In this document: piece after piece, positions 47,552-57,900 of the stretch | Layout: every line of letters starts with the position of its first letter | How positions within the stretch are numbered: position 1 is the stretch's first letter | Source of the DNA: Nematostella vectensis | Lineage: Eukaryota; Cnidaria; Anthozoa; Actiniaria; Edwardsiidae | NCBI RefSeq assembly: GCF_932526225.1 | Contig: NC_064034.1 | Span: 4,140,001-4,204,000 of the forward strand | Length of the DNA: 64,000 nucleotides | Direction of reading: 5' to 3' | Translations under genes and position numbers: made by a program | The notes under the pieces: model-generated | Told to the model about the DNA's origin: nothing | The model's database searches: none | The model's input: the letters and a program-made list of their open reading frames with translations, nothing else

Positions 47552-48021
47552 AACACAAAGACGTCAAGCGTAGTGCCTCGGCGCAAGTTGGCCAGTACGG
47601 CTACCCCTCTCAGGCAGCATCATACATTGGCACCCAAGGAGCATCAGGCGTTGATGGACCCCCGGGTCTCGCAGGACCACAAGGACCGAAAGGCATGCCG
47701 GGTCCCCCAGGGCCGCCAGGACCACCAGGCGCAATCGGATGGAAGGGTAACCCTGGAAACCCAGCCGGTCCCCCCGGACTTGATGGACCCCCCGGACCCC
47801 CCGGTCCTCCAGGCCCTAAAGGCTGGCCCGGTGTCCCAGGCCCCCCTGGTGCACCGGGTGCATATGGATGGAAAGGTTACCCGGGTAACCCGGCAGGACC
47901 ACCGGGCAGAGACGGCATTCCTGGACCCCCCGGACGTCAAGGCGGAAAAGGTCCCGCTGGTATACCAGGTATACCTGGGCCAGGGGGAGTCGGCAAACGC
48001 AGAAGGGAAATCCGCTCATGA
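47552..48021 (+). CDS. Second collagen terminal exon, form B (or 3' part of a tandem copy)
   Basis: Acceptor TTTATCAG at 47551, phase 1, TGA at 48019-48021; 470 nt. It starts [11 protein letters not shown], a dibasic processing site as in form A, then about 35 Gly-X-Y triplets with two copies of a W-K-G module ([30 protein letters not shown]), ending in basic GKRRREIRS. No signal-peptide exon is visible between 46730 and 47551, and the phase matches the exons at 44816 and 45617. I infer an alternative last exon giving 298 residues. AATAAA at 48324-48329 could end it. Confidence 0.75.
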
Positions 48022-48323
48022 TCTGGTAGCCGGACAGTCAACGTTTATACTGTTTTCGTCCGAGATGTTTCAAATGTTTTTTTTTTATCATTCAACTTTT
48101 TCAGCAGTTTATTTTTCACACGCGAGAACTTTTATAATTATCATTATTAGTTTAAAACTTTTGCTACTATTACTGCTTGTTTAGAACTCGGCGCTATTAA
48201 ACTATTCTTTTTACGTTTTGTACACATCACCAATTATTTGTATAGATTCTCCTTGTTAAAGAGTATTTTATAGCAAAACATCGTTTTTTTAAGGAAATAT
48301 TTAATGTTTTGAAGAAACAAATT

Positions 48324-48329
48324 AATAAA
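48324..48329 (+). terminator. Poly(A) signal of collagen form B
   Basis: AATAAA in ATTAATAAAATAAG, about 300 bp after the form B stop. Confidence 0.5.
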
Positions 48330-49555
48330 ATAAGCAGCTATATTACACGAATATAATGTTTATCTACACGCGAATTTATCTCTGGTTTGTTGTCTCGCGT
48401 GTCTCTTTTATATCTTTTCAGGTCAATTATACCAGTCAACTTGAGTCTGCCCTGAAGAAGTCTTATTAAAGACGAAAATTTGTCAGAGTCGATTTCCAGT
48501 TATTGGTGTATAGTCAACTTCTCCCAGTATACCTCATTCTGCTTCATTTTCGCGCGTCCTAATAAATTTCGCAAAATTTTGAAAATTGAGCAGATAAGGT
48601 ACCTATGCTACAAAAGAACTACATTTAATAACTGCATATTAACCTTCTACTGGTATAGAATCTAGGCGAAATTTAATTCGACCGCAATTTTTACCCCTTT
48701 CTATCCTCTCTCTTTACTGAGATGAGCAGCGTTAGCGAGTGGTTGGTAAGGAGGAGCAGGCTACACTTATTGGTATGAGAACATAAATATAGAATTGATT
48801 CTCTTTCTCGGATGGTCCACTAGGTTGACGCATTCCCTTGGCAATAACCAAATAAGCATTTGTGGAGGGCGGGGCAAACAAGTTTTCGATAGAGGTGATT
48901 CTTGGTCCTCTAAGACGTCTCACAATGGAGGGTTTTCGGTAGAGAAGTCGGGGGTTATCTAAAACATTTGATCGGACACTACCCAACAATTTTTCAGAGG
49001 CATATCCAAGAATTTTAATAGGTAGAGGCTCAAAAGGCCCTTATTTCTTTTCTCTTGTACTGGAAGGGAGGGCAACCCCTTTGGGCCCTCCCCCTGGCTC
49101 CGCCCCTGCTTCATGAGCCTTGGCTACTCTGATCGCATTTCTCCCTCAGTCTTTTTCCATGGTCCTTCTACAGACACTACTATCCGGGCACAGGTCTGTC
49201 CGCCCTATGCTCATAAATGGTCACATGGAGATGTTCTTGGCAAGTTCTTGGTCGTTTTATCGATTTTTGGGGAAAAAAAGAAAAACAAGTTTAGAAAAAT
49301 TCCATTCTTTTTCGAAATTTAAGCTGCACCAAGATTGGCTGCACGAAGGCCCCGTCCCCACGTTTCCGTTGTTGTCGTTTGAAAACGCAACATTTTTCTT
49401 ACGGATCGGGTATACACGTGAACGCGAAAACGGTGACCGAAAACGGATCGATTTCAATCCTCAAAATGATCTCCAAAGTGGAACAATTTGAAAACAATAC
49501 CCTTTCGATATTTTTTCTGCTTTAAGATTTGTGCACGCTCAATCTCGGTGCTGTG

Positions 49556-49930
49556 GGGACGGGCGAAAACGGAGGAGAACCACGGGCAAACCAGACGAAA
49601 TGTTCGTGTATCGAATATTATCTTTAATTTGTGTACTGAATATATCTGTTATAAAGCCAATTTATTGAAGTTTTTCGTAGATTGATCTGGTTCCGTTTTA
49701 GCCGTGATTCACAACAGTTTACGCGATTTCCCTCCTTCATCTCTGTTCACGACATGAGGGAGGAAAAAGCCTAAACGGTTATGAATCACGGCCAAAACAG
49801 ATCCAGAACCATTTACAACAACAACTTCGAGAAATTGGCTTTATTACAGGTATATTTGGTACACATATTACAGATAATAATCGGTACACGAACATTTCGT
49901 CTGGTTTTCACGTGGGAGAACCTTTCCCTC
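49556..49930. mobile_element. Large foldback element
   Basis: Arms 49556-49735 and about 49755-49930 are imperfect inverse copies: ATCTGGTTCCGTTTTAGCCG and TGATTCACAA against TTATGAATCACGGCC and AAAACAGATCCAGAAC; AAAGCCAATTT..GAAGTT against AACTTCGAGAAATTGGCTTT; CAGACGAAATGTTCGTGTA against TACACGAACATTTCGTCTG. Loop about 20 bp. A MITE or foldback transposon. Confidence 0.75.
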
Positions 49931-50235
49931 TCCGCGCGCCTGATTTTTTACTGATTATTGAGGAAAATACCCATTAGATCGCGCACTCCTATTAGCAAAG
50001 AGGGCGACTTGGGCAAGTCTAGGTCTAAGGTTACTCAAAGGAGACCTGGCAAATACCAAGCAACAATATTCAACACTGACAGAAGTCCGTCTTTAGAAAG
50101 ACTTTTTCAAGATAGAAGGAAAAGTCTTAATAAAGACGAAAATTTGGTAGAGCCGATGAATTTGGTATTCATCGACCTAGCGTTTTACTTATTACTTATT
50201 AAATATAAAGAACTTATGCCTGACCTTCGTGCGTT

Positions 50236-50307
50236 GGTCCGTTAGCTCAGTCGGCAGAGCGTGGTGCTAATAACGCTAAGGTCAAGGGTTCGAGACCCTT
50301 ACGGACC
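50236..50307 (+). tRNA. tRNA-Ile (anticodon AAT)
   Basis: 72-nt cloverleaf: acceptor GGTCCGT/ACGGACC, D arm GCTC..GAGC, anticodon stem TGGTG/CGCTA with loop CTAATAA (anticodon AAT at 50269-50271), T arm AAGGG TTCGAGA CCCTT. A box TAGCTCAGTCGG and B box GGTTCGAGACC match the Pol III consensus. It ends 10 bp before a run of T at 50318-50330. Confidence 0.95.
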
Positions 50308-50317
50308 AGCATAAATT

Positions 50318-50330
50318 TTTTTTTTTTTTG
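50318..50330 (+). terminator. Pol III terminator of the tRNA gene
   Basis: Run of 13 T just downstream of the tRNA-Ile gene. Confidence 0.85.
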
Positions 50331-50599
50331 CTTTTAGGATTTTGGTAAAAGTTCAGAACAAATAAGATCTACTTTCAAACCTTGTCATAAAACGTTGTCT
50401 CCCAAAAACTACCATTTGTTATAAAATTGAAGTGCCCGAATAACTCGATCTTTGAGGTTTCGAGTCCACAGTTGGTAGCCGGATTTCGTGTAATTGATAT
50501 CGATTGAAAATCATATAATTTTGCTCTTATTCTTCAGAGCACACATTGTTTCTCTTTTATTTGAGTGACCGTTCGAAAAGCCCATATACTCTATAAATA

Positions 50600-51860
50600 A
50601 AACACCTCCACATGCCCCTTTTGCCCTCATTAACTAGTAAACTTGACCCCAAACAGTTCGCCCTTGCAGGTAGATCAACTTCTCAAGCGTTAGTCTATTT
50701 ATTACATCTCGCATTAGAAGCGCTGGATAATGGCAACTGTTCGCTAAGATTCTTTTTTGCAGACTTCAAAAAGGGCTTTGATATTATTGATCATCGTATC
50801 TTGCTAAGTAAGCTTTCTAGCTATGGGTTACACCCCTCCTTAGTCAGGTGGGTTGCCGCTTTTCTTCAAGGCAGGTCACAGAGTGTCCAAATTGCTAACT
50901 CGTCATCAGCTTGTAAATCCCCAAATGGTGGAATTCCTCAGGGAACCAAATTGAGCCCCATTTTATTTGCAGTTATGGTAGATGATCTAGTGCGCGCCTG
51001 GGGTCCTAGGGTGAAATACGTTGATGACTTATCTATTCTAGAAATAATTCCTCGCAACGCTCCATCTGTCATGAGACATATGGTAAATAATGTCAACAAT
51101 TTCGCACAAAATAATAACATGCTGTTAAATCCTAGTAAGTGCAAGGAGATGCGGGTTGATTTTTTACAGTACAATAGTTCTCAGTGCCAACCAATAGCGG
51201 TCGGCGGTTCCGTTATTGAGTCAGTCACCAGTTTCAAGCTTCTCGGTGTGTATATCTCTTCGGACCTTAGTTGGTCATCGCACTGTGACTATGTGATCAA
51301 AAAGTCAAACCGTCGTCTCTATGCACTCAGAAAACTAAAATCTTGTGGTGTCTCAGAAAGGGATTTAGTGTCTGTGTACTGTTCTCTTATAAGGTCCATC
51401 TTAGAGTATGCCTGCGTTGTCTTTTCCAACCTTCCGCAATACCTATGTGCTGCCTTAGAAAGAATTCAAAAAAGATCTCTAGGAATAATTTTCGGTAGTG
51501 GCCTTAGCTACGAGGACGCCCTCGAACGCGCATGCTTGTCTTCTTTAGAGGCGCGGCGTCACATTGTGTGCAGAAAATTCATAAGCAATATCAAACAGGG
51601 GAGCGTCTTATACCCCCTAGTGTCAAGCAGACTTATATCCTCCAACTCGCCATACTCCCTAAGATCTAAGCGCTCACATAGTGTGGTTCCGGGTCGCACG
51701 GACCGTTTTTCCAAATTCGTCTCAGCGCAATATGCTGGGGATTTAATGTTATTATGAATTATGTATGGTGTAATGTATTTTGTAGTTAGCTGACCCTACC
51801 GGTAATTCAGTTGTAAAAGAACTGCAAACGGTTGAAATAAACGAGCATTATTATTCGTAA
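50600..51860 (+). mobile_element. 5'-truncated non-LTR retrotransposon (LINE) with open reverse transcriptase fragment
   Basis: An open frame at 50612-51757 (381 codons) encodes the C-terminal half of a non-LTR reverse transcriptase: motif A as FFADFKKGFD, motif B as GGIPQGTKLSPILFA, catalytic motif C as YVDD, and then the thumb and the LL.VYI..DLSW.SH region usual in CR1/Jockey-type elements. Endonuclease and palm N-terminus are missing (5' truncation). The frame has no stop or frameshift, suggesting recent insertion. The 3' end appears to be an ATT repeat (CATTATTATTCG) near 51858, about 60 bp before the ZC3HC1 start codon. Exact clade not assigned. Confidence 0.9.
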
Positions 51861-51922
51861 TGTGACGCACAGCGCGCCGGCGATGACGTTTGGCAGCGGT
51901 GTTGATAGGTCTAAGAAATCCA

Positions 51923-51934
51923 AGATGGCGGCAT
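51923..51934 (+). promoter_or_regulatory. ZC3HC1: YY1-type motif over the ZC3HC1 start codon
   Basis: AAGATGGCGGC matches the YY1 consensus that in many animal housekeeping genes overlaps the initiating ATG. A CRE-like TGACGTTT at 51883 lies upstream in a CpG-richer stretch. Recognised by consensus only. Confidence 0.5.
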
Positions 51935-54900
51935 GTGTAGCTGGCACACCTCGAAGAGTCAAGTCCCTTTTGTCGAGTTTCCTGCATTCTCCTTCTACAA
52001 ACGACCACCAGAGGTAGCGTATTTTCTCATTTATCCACTGTTCTAAATTTTGTGTCGGATCGACCACCGAGAATGCTTCATCGAATGAGCAAATTGAGTT
52101 GTTTTTCCATTGAGCAAAAATCTTTGTAAACATTCCTTGTCTACATGGTTTTGCCTTACATTTTATCCCGTTGAATGGGTGCTTTTACTTATAACGTAGA
52201 TTTCCCCTGAAATATTTCGTCTGTTGATTCCGTGTATCGATAACTGTCTTCGTTGTGTCTTGCTAACCTTTGCGATTCATTGTTTGCGCATTAGTTGCAA
52301 GTGTGTTTTACTGTAGTTTAGGCTTAACCAATTCTTTAAAATGTTTATTCAAGTAAAGAAAAAGAAGAGACAGACGCTGGTTGCGAAGAAAAGAGTGGAA
52401 TGTACAAACAACGAGGAAGAGATGCTTTTTGGAACCGCGTAGAGACTTTCTCTGTATCCTTCAATTCAAAACTTACACACCAATTCCATATCACGACAAT
52501 AATTTGAGTGCAAATCGCCATTTCCTTGTTTTTAATTAATGCTGTGGTTGCAGCCTAAATTAGGTATGAGTAGTAAAAGGCTTTATTTGTTTTTTCAAAT
52601 GATGAGTTGCAGTTTATTTTTATAGTGTGCAACATCCACATAGTATTATTTGTTATATAATTATTAATGTAAAATAGTTTTCCTTAATTGGGTCCGGTTT
52701 TCTAGTTAAATATAATAAAATTGCATTGATGCTTGATTCTGTGACTATGCATACACTGCCAATATTGTAGAACCATCATCATTTTCTATTATAAAATAAC
52801 TCAGATATTATTTATAATTTAATGATGCCTAACACATTTGAAAGGCCTCATGTTTGTGAAATAATATGATAAAAGAAGTATTATGGTTATTGTAAATTTT
52901 TTTACTTTGAAAATAGGTTAACTGCTCTGTTACTGAAATATATATTTTTGGTGTATTTTCTTTAATGATTGCTATCCTTTCACTTGGTTTGCCAAACCTA
53001 TGGAGCTCTCACCTCTGCACTGTGCCTTATATGGCTGGGAAAATGCTGATGTAGATATACTGCAGTGTGTAAGCTGCAAGGCCTGCGTAGATGCCACAAT
53101 GTCATCAAATTGGGACCCTGAAATGTGTAAGATACACTGTAATGTGTAAGCTGCAAGCCTTCAGAGATTCCAGAAACTTATCAACTTGCCTATTATATTT
53201 ATTGATAATGTTTTTGCTTTTGTCATCTATTAATAGACTGTTTTCATGATGTTGCACGCACATCCAAAATGCCACATATTGCCGGGCCACAGCTATGATC
53301 CAAAATGCGGACAGAGGGGAATTTGACTCTAGTGCCAAAACTCCGCCAAAAAGCACTCTGGCATCATTTTCTATAGCTTCGTCTGTAAACTCCACTTTGT
53401 ACGCCATTATAGATCAGCTGTGGCCCGCCAGTCTGTGGCATTTTGGATGTGCGCAACATCGTGAAAATGGTCTATTGTTTAATGTCACTAAAGTAAAATA
53501 ACACAAAGTTTTTATGAGACCAGAATCAGAGATGGAAAAAAATAGCTGGTCACAGAACTCACGGAAAGCATATTGGCACAACACCCACCCTAACCAGTAA
53601 CTAATTCATTAAAATCATGTTACATCACAAAAGTGTATTTTTATTGCATTTAGTCTGAAAGTTTTGAGCTTCAGAATCTTTGAAATGTGGTGAATAAACT
53701 ATATTTAGACTGTATCAAATTCCAGTTGCAAAGACCTGCCTGCAGTTGAAAGATTCACTAGTAGCAGGGCACACCAAGTTTTGTCCTTGGCCAGACAACC
53801 CATGTCCAGGTAATACCAGCTGATCCTGCAGTGTAAAGAATGCCAGTCAGCCCACATTTGTTGAATGGAAAGCTAAATGAAAAAAAAGGTTTTACCTTAG
53901 TAACAAGCTTGTAACAACTGCTCACTCAAAATTTTACTGTTTACCAGAGTCATTTCTTGGCCTCCCAACAAACACACCGGTGCAGTGGAAAGAAGATTTT
54001 CGCATGAGATGCCAGGCCTTGCTTGATCTTGGTGCAAGTCTTCCTCTGCTTGACTCTCTCACATACAAGGACATGGTAATATGTGTCCCACATTGCATAA
54101 CAACAGCAATTTCTTCCTGGAATAGTTTGACCCTTGCACATATAAGTAATGGTTGAAAGCTAACTTCCTTAGCATGACTTTTGTTTTTTCTTTAGCAGCA
54201 GAGTTAATAAGCCAATTTAAAATTTATTTCTTGTCAATAACATAAGGGTCATATAGCAAAAGGGGTGCCAGATCATGTCCAAGAATCATCAGAATAGAGC
54301 ATTTCTTGGATATGTAATGTGTTGTCTGTTAAATTTGAGAAAGGTTGCTACTTAGCTACTAATTACCTCATACTTCATTTTTGTAATCAGTTACCCAACT
54401 CTGCAAAGGCTGCTAATACTGTCTCTGAGCAAGCCTGACTCACAACATTCTTTGTGGCTGTCAATGCAGCAACTGCATGGAAGTTCTTCCACTATCTCTT
54501 AATCAGAGAAATGTTTTACCTAACATGTGTTGTCGAGCATATATTATATCATGAGCATGGGAATCTGGGACCACTCCCCACATTTTCCTATACAAAATAA
54601 AGTTGTGCATTGTACTGTATGCACTAACATGGTAAGGGTGGCATGGAATAAAACTAGACATTTTAAGTGGCTATTGTTGAACAATTAAATTTACACCATC
54701 CTCCATACTGGGTTGAAAAATCCTATCAGGTTTAGTTTTTATTTTTAGTTTAGTTTTTAATACTTCTAAATGCTTTGTTGTTGACAGGATGAGGTTACAG
54801 AAGATGGTCTTGAACAGCTGCAGAAAGCCTTTCAAAGCTGTGACCAAGGCATGATGGATGAGGAGGACATGGAACAGGCAGTCAGGACATCCTGTGTTGT

Positions 54901-57900
54901 TGCTCTCTGTGGATGGAAATACAGGTGCAGTGTTACCACCATTTGTATTGTTACCTGGCCACTCCAAAAAGTCTGAATTATGTTTGATTATCACACTAAT
55001 CTTTTATCATGATTATCATCTCCCTATGAAGTTACTTTATGATGATTTTATTCTATTGTGTCCTCAGACCATCTGATACTGACGCTGATGGACATACCCT
55101 CTTCTGTACCATGTGCCGCCGAGAGGTGGGCCTATGGAATTTCAAATCTCTGACATCACCCTCCCCAAGTGCATCCCCCTGTAGCAGTGGAAGACTGGAT
55201 GACCCGTCTGGTCCCCTCGAGGCCATGTCCATGTCAGATGACATAGTGACAGATAGCTCCTCTCTACCTGGGTCAGAACGGCTTATGCCTCAGGATTCTA
55301 TGGAAGTAGCTGTAAGTCAGGTGAGGTGCAATTAGAAATTGATGTGTGATTTCTTTGTTTTGTGCTGAGAATGGTTGAATGTCTGCTGAACACATTAGCT
55401 TTCCTTATAAACTGTCAGTGATATTGCCTAGGATTGGCATATTAATATTTCAAGTCACACGTAACCACTCACTGGTGTGACTAGAAGGTCTGTACCCATT
55501 AGGACCACTCTAAACTTGGAATTCAATAATACAGATAATTTTTGTTTCCTGTTTCTTATAGAAAAAAGGGTTCATACGTTCACCAATAGGCTTAAAACGA
55601 TCACGTGACACAGAAAGCTCAGGGCAGGAACATGAAATTGACACAATTTCAGACAGTGAGGAACATAAAATGGAGATGGAAATGAAACACAGGCTTCAGG
55701 GAGAAGAGGAAAGCCCTCAGCAAGACAGTACACAAGGTTTAACCCATGCCACAAGAGAAGAAACTCAGGACATGCGCACTACAGACTGGGCTATGGTAGT
55801 GGGGGATAACCAATCAAAAGAAGGACTTACTAGAGAGCTTCTGCAGTTACCACTACATGTAAGACCACTGTCTGGGCGGAGCAGCCCTATCTCTGGGCGG
55901 TATGGGTCCGAAAATTTGTCATATCGGTCACCACTGCATCATTCATTGAGCGATTTATCGGATAAAGGTCACTGTGAGTCACTTTGTGTTGAGGTAGAGG
56001 ATGAAAGTTTGACAGAGAAACTACAGGCAGTAGAGTCTGAGCTGGAGTTCATGAGCGGGGGAAATGATTCTTCAGATCGAGGGGAATATACACCTGAAAG
56101 GAAAAGGATACGCTTGCAGGTGAGACCCATGCTCATTAAAGAGCATAATCAATCAAAATTTTATATCCGAGTATAATATACTAATAGCCTGGGCAATCCC
56201 ATCTTGAGGCAATTCCAAGTTGCGGACATTACATCCAGAGACACAAACTGAAATTTTAAAGGCTCTTCAAATAGGCCAGTGAATAAAGGTAAAAGTATAA
56301 TCAGTCAATAACAATGATATTATATAATAATAATATGATATGAATTCTGATTTGAAAAAAGATAATATATTTACCATTTGTAGATTCTACAAAAGGAATT
56401 ATCCATTGTAGAAATTACATAAATGATATTGCCGATATACAGTTACAAATTTGGGACTCTTTTTAAATGATGGATCTTGTAACACTTTTCTAAGGAAAGC
56501 TAAGTTGCCCTCCTTATGCAAAACCCCTCGTTCTTGTCACTGAATTCAATCAGTTATTTATTTGCTTGGTTTTTAAAATTTAAACAGATCAATGCTGATT
56601 AAATAATTATTTTTATGACAAAAATACCTATTTTAACCATTTTTGAATGCTGCTAAAGAGAGGTTAAGTGTGTTAAGTGTCATTGAGCCGTATGAAATGT
56701 GTGTGCCCCAAATTTTCAAAATGTAAATGTTTATTGTAAATTTAAAAAAAAATCATGATCATCTTGCATTTCTCATGTGAAATTGCCCCTTATCATGAGT
56801 ATTGTTATTAATTAAAAGTCAACTTGTCACGATTCTGTTGTGTAGGACATCGAAAAGGGCACTTTCAACCCAATATCCGAGCACAGGAGCTGGTGTCCAT
56901 GGGTTACATGTAGTGTGAAAGACCGTGGGCGGTCAAGCAATGACCAAGGGACTAATGTCGGCTGGAAGATGCTCCTACACACCATACTTCCAAACCTTGG
57001 ATCTGGCAAAGAGCACTCTTATGTTGAGGTAAGTAATCAGGCAAAAAGTACTCTTATGTTGAGGTCAGTGATCAGGCAAAAAGTACTCTTATGTTGAGGT
57101 AAGTGATCAGGCAAAAAGTACTCTTGTGTTGAGGTAAGTAATCAGGCAAAAAGTACTCTTATGTTGAGGTAAGTGATCAGGCAAAAAGTACTCTAATGTT
57201 GAGGTAAGTGATCATGCAAAAAGTACTCTTGTGTTGAGGTAAGTAATCAGGCAAAAAGTACTCTTATGTTGAGGTAAGTAATCAGGCAAAAAGTACTCTT
57301 ATGTTGAGGTAAGTGATCAGGCAAAAAGTACTCTTATGTTGAGGTAAGTAATCAGGCAAAAAGTACTCTTATGTTGAAGTAAGTAATCAGGCAAGGAGCA
57401 CTCTTATGTTGAGGTAAGTGATCAGGCAAAAAGTACTCTTATGTTGAAGTAAGTAATCAGGCAAAAAGTACTCTTGTGTTTAGGTAAGTAATCAGGCAAA
57501 AAGTACTCTTGTGTTGAGGTAAGTAATCAGGCAAAAAGTACTCTTGTGTTGAGGTAAGTAATCAGGCAAAAAGTACTCTTATGTTGAGGTAAGTGATCAG
57601 GCAAAAAGTACTCTTATGTTGATGTAAGTAATCAGGCAAAAAGTACTCTTATGTTGAAGTAAGTAATCAGGCAAAAAGTACTCTTATGTTGAGGTAAGTA
57701 ATCAGGCAAAAAGTACTCTTGTGTTGAGGTAAGTGATCAGGCAAAAAGTACTCTTATGTTGATGTAAGTAATCAGGCAAAAAGTACTCTTATGTTGAGGT
57801 AAGTAATCAGGCAAAAAGTACTCTTATGTTGAGGTAAGTGATCAGGCAAAAAGTACTCTTATGTTGAGGTAAGTAATCAGGCAAAAAGTACTCTTATGTT

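Larger units (their letters stand above)
48022..50235. other. Transposon-rich intergenic DNA
   Basis: No host coding exon recognised. Holds a hammerhead-core-like motif at 48452-48477, an element end GGCTCCGCCCCTG near 49094-49110 (reverse CAGGGGCGGAGCC), a stretch at 49340-49480 with repeated AAAACGG.GAC motifs typical of small elements, and the foldback at 49556-49930. Short open frames on both strands look incidental. Confidence 0.55.

Noticed and set aside
46386-48021. Naming the collagen gene a minicollagen
   Set aside because: Polyproline and short Gly-X-Y fit, but no Cys-rich domain is present in either terminal exon.
50612-51757. Long single-exon ORF as a host gene
   Set aside because: Reverse transcriptase motifs identify it as a retrotransposon fragment.
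51807-52133. 108-codon minus-strand frame
   Set aside because: It is the complement of ZC3HC1 exon 1, its flank and the LINE tail; plus-strand coding is supported by the orthologue.
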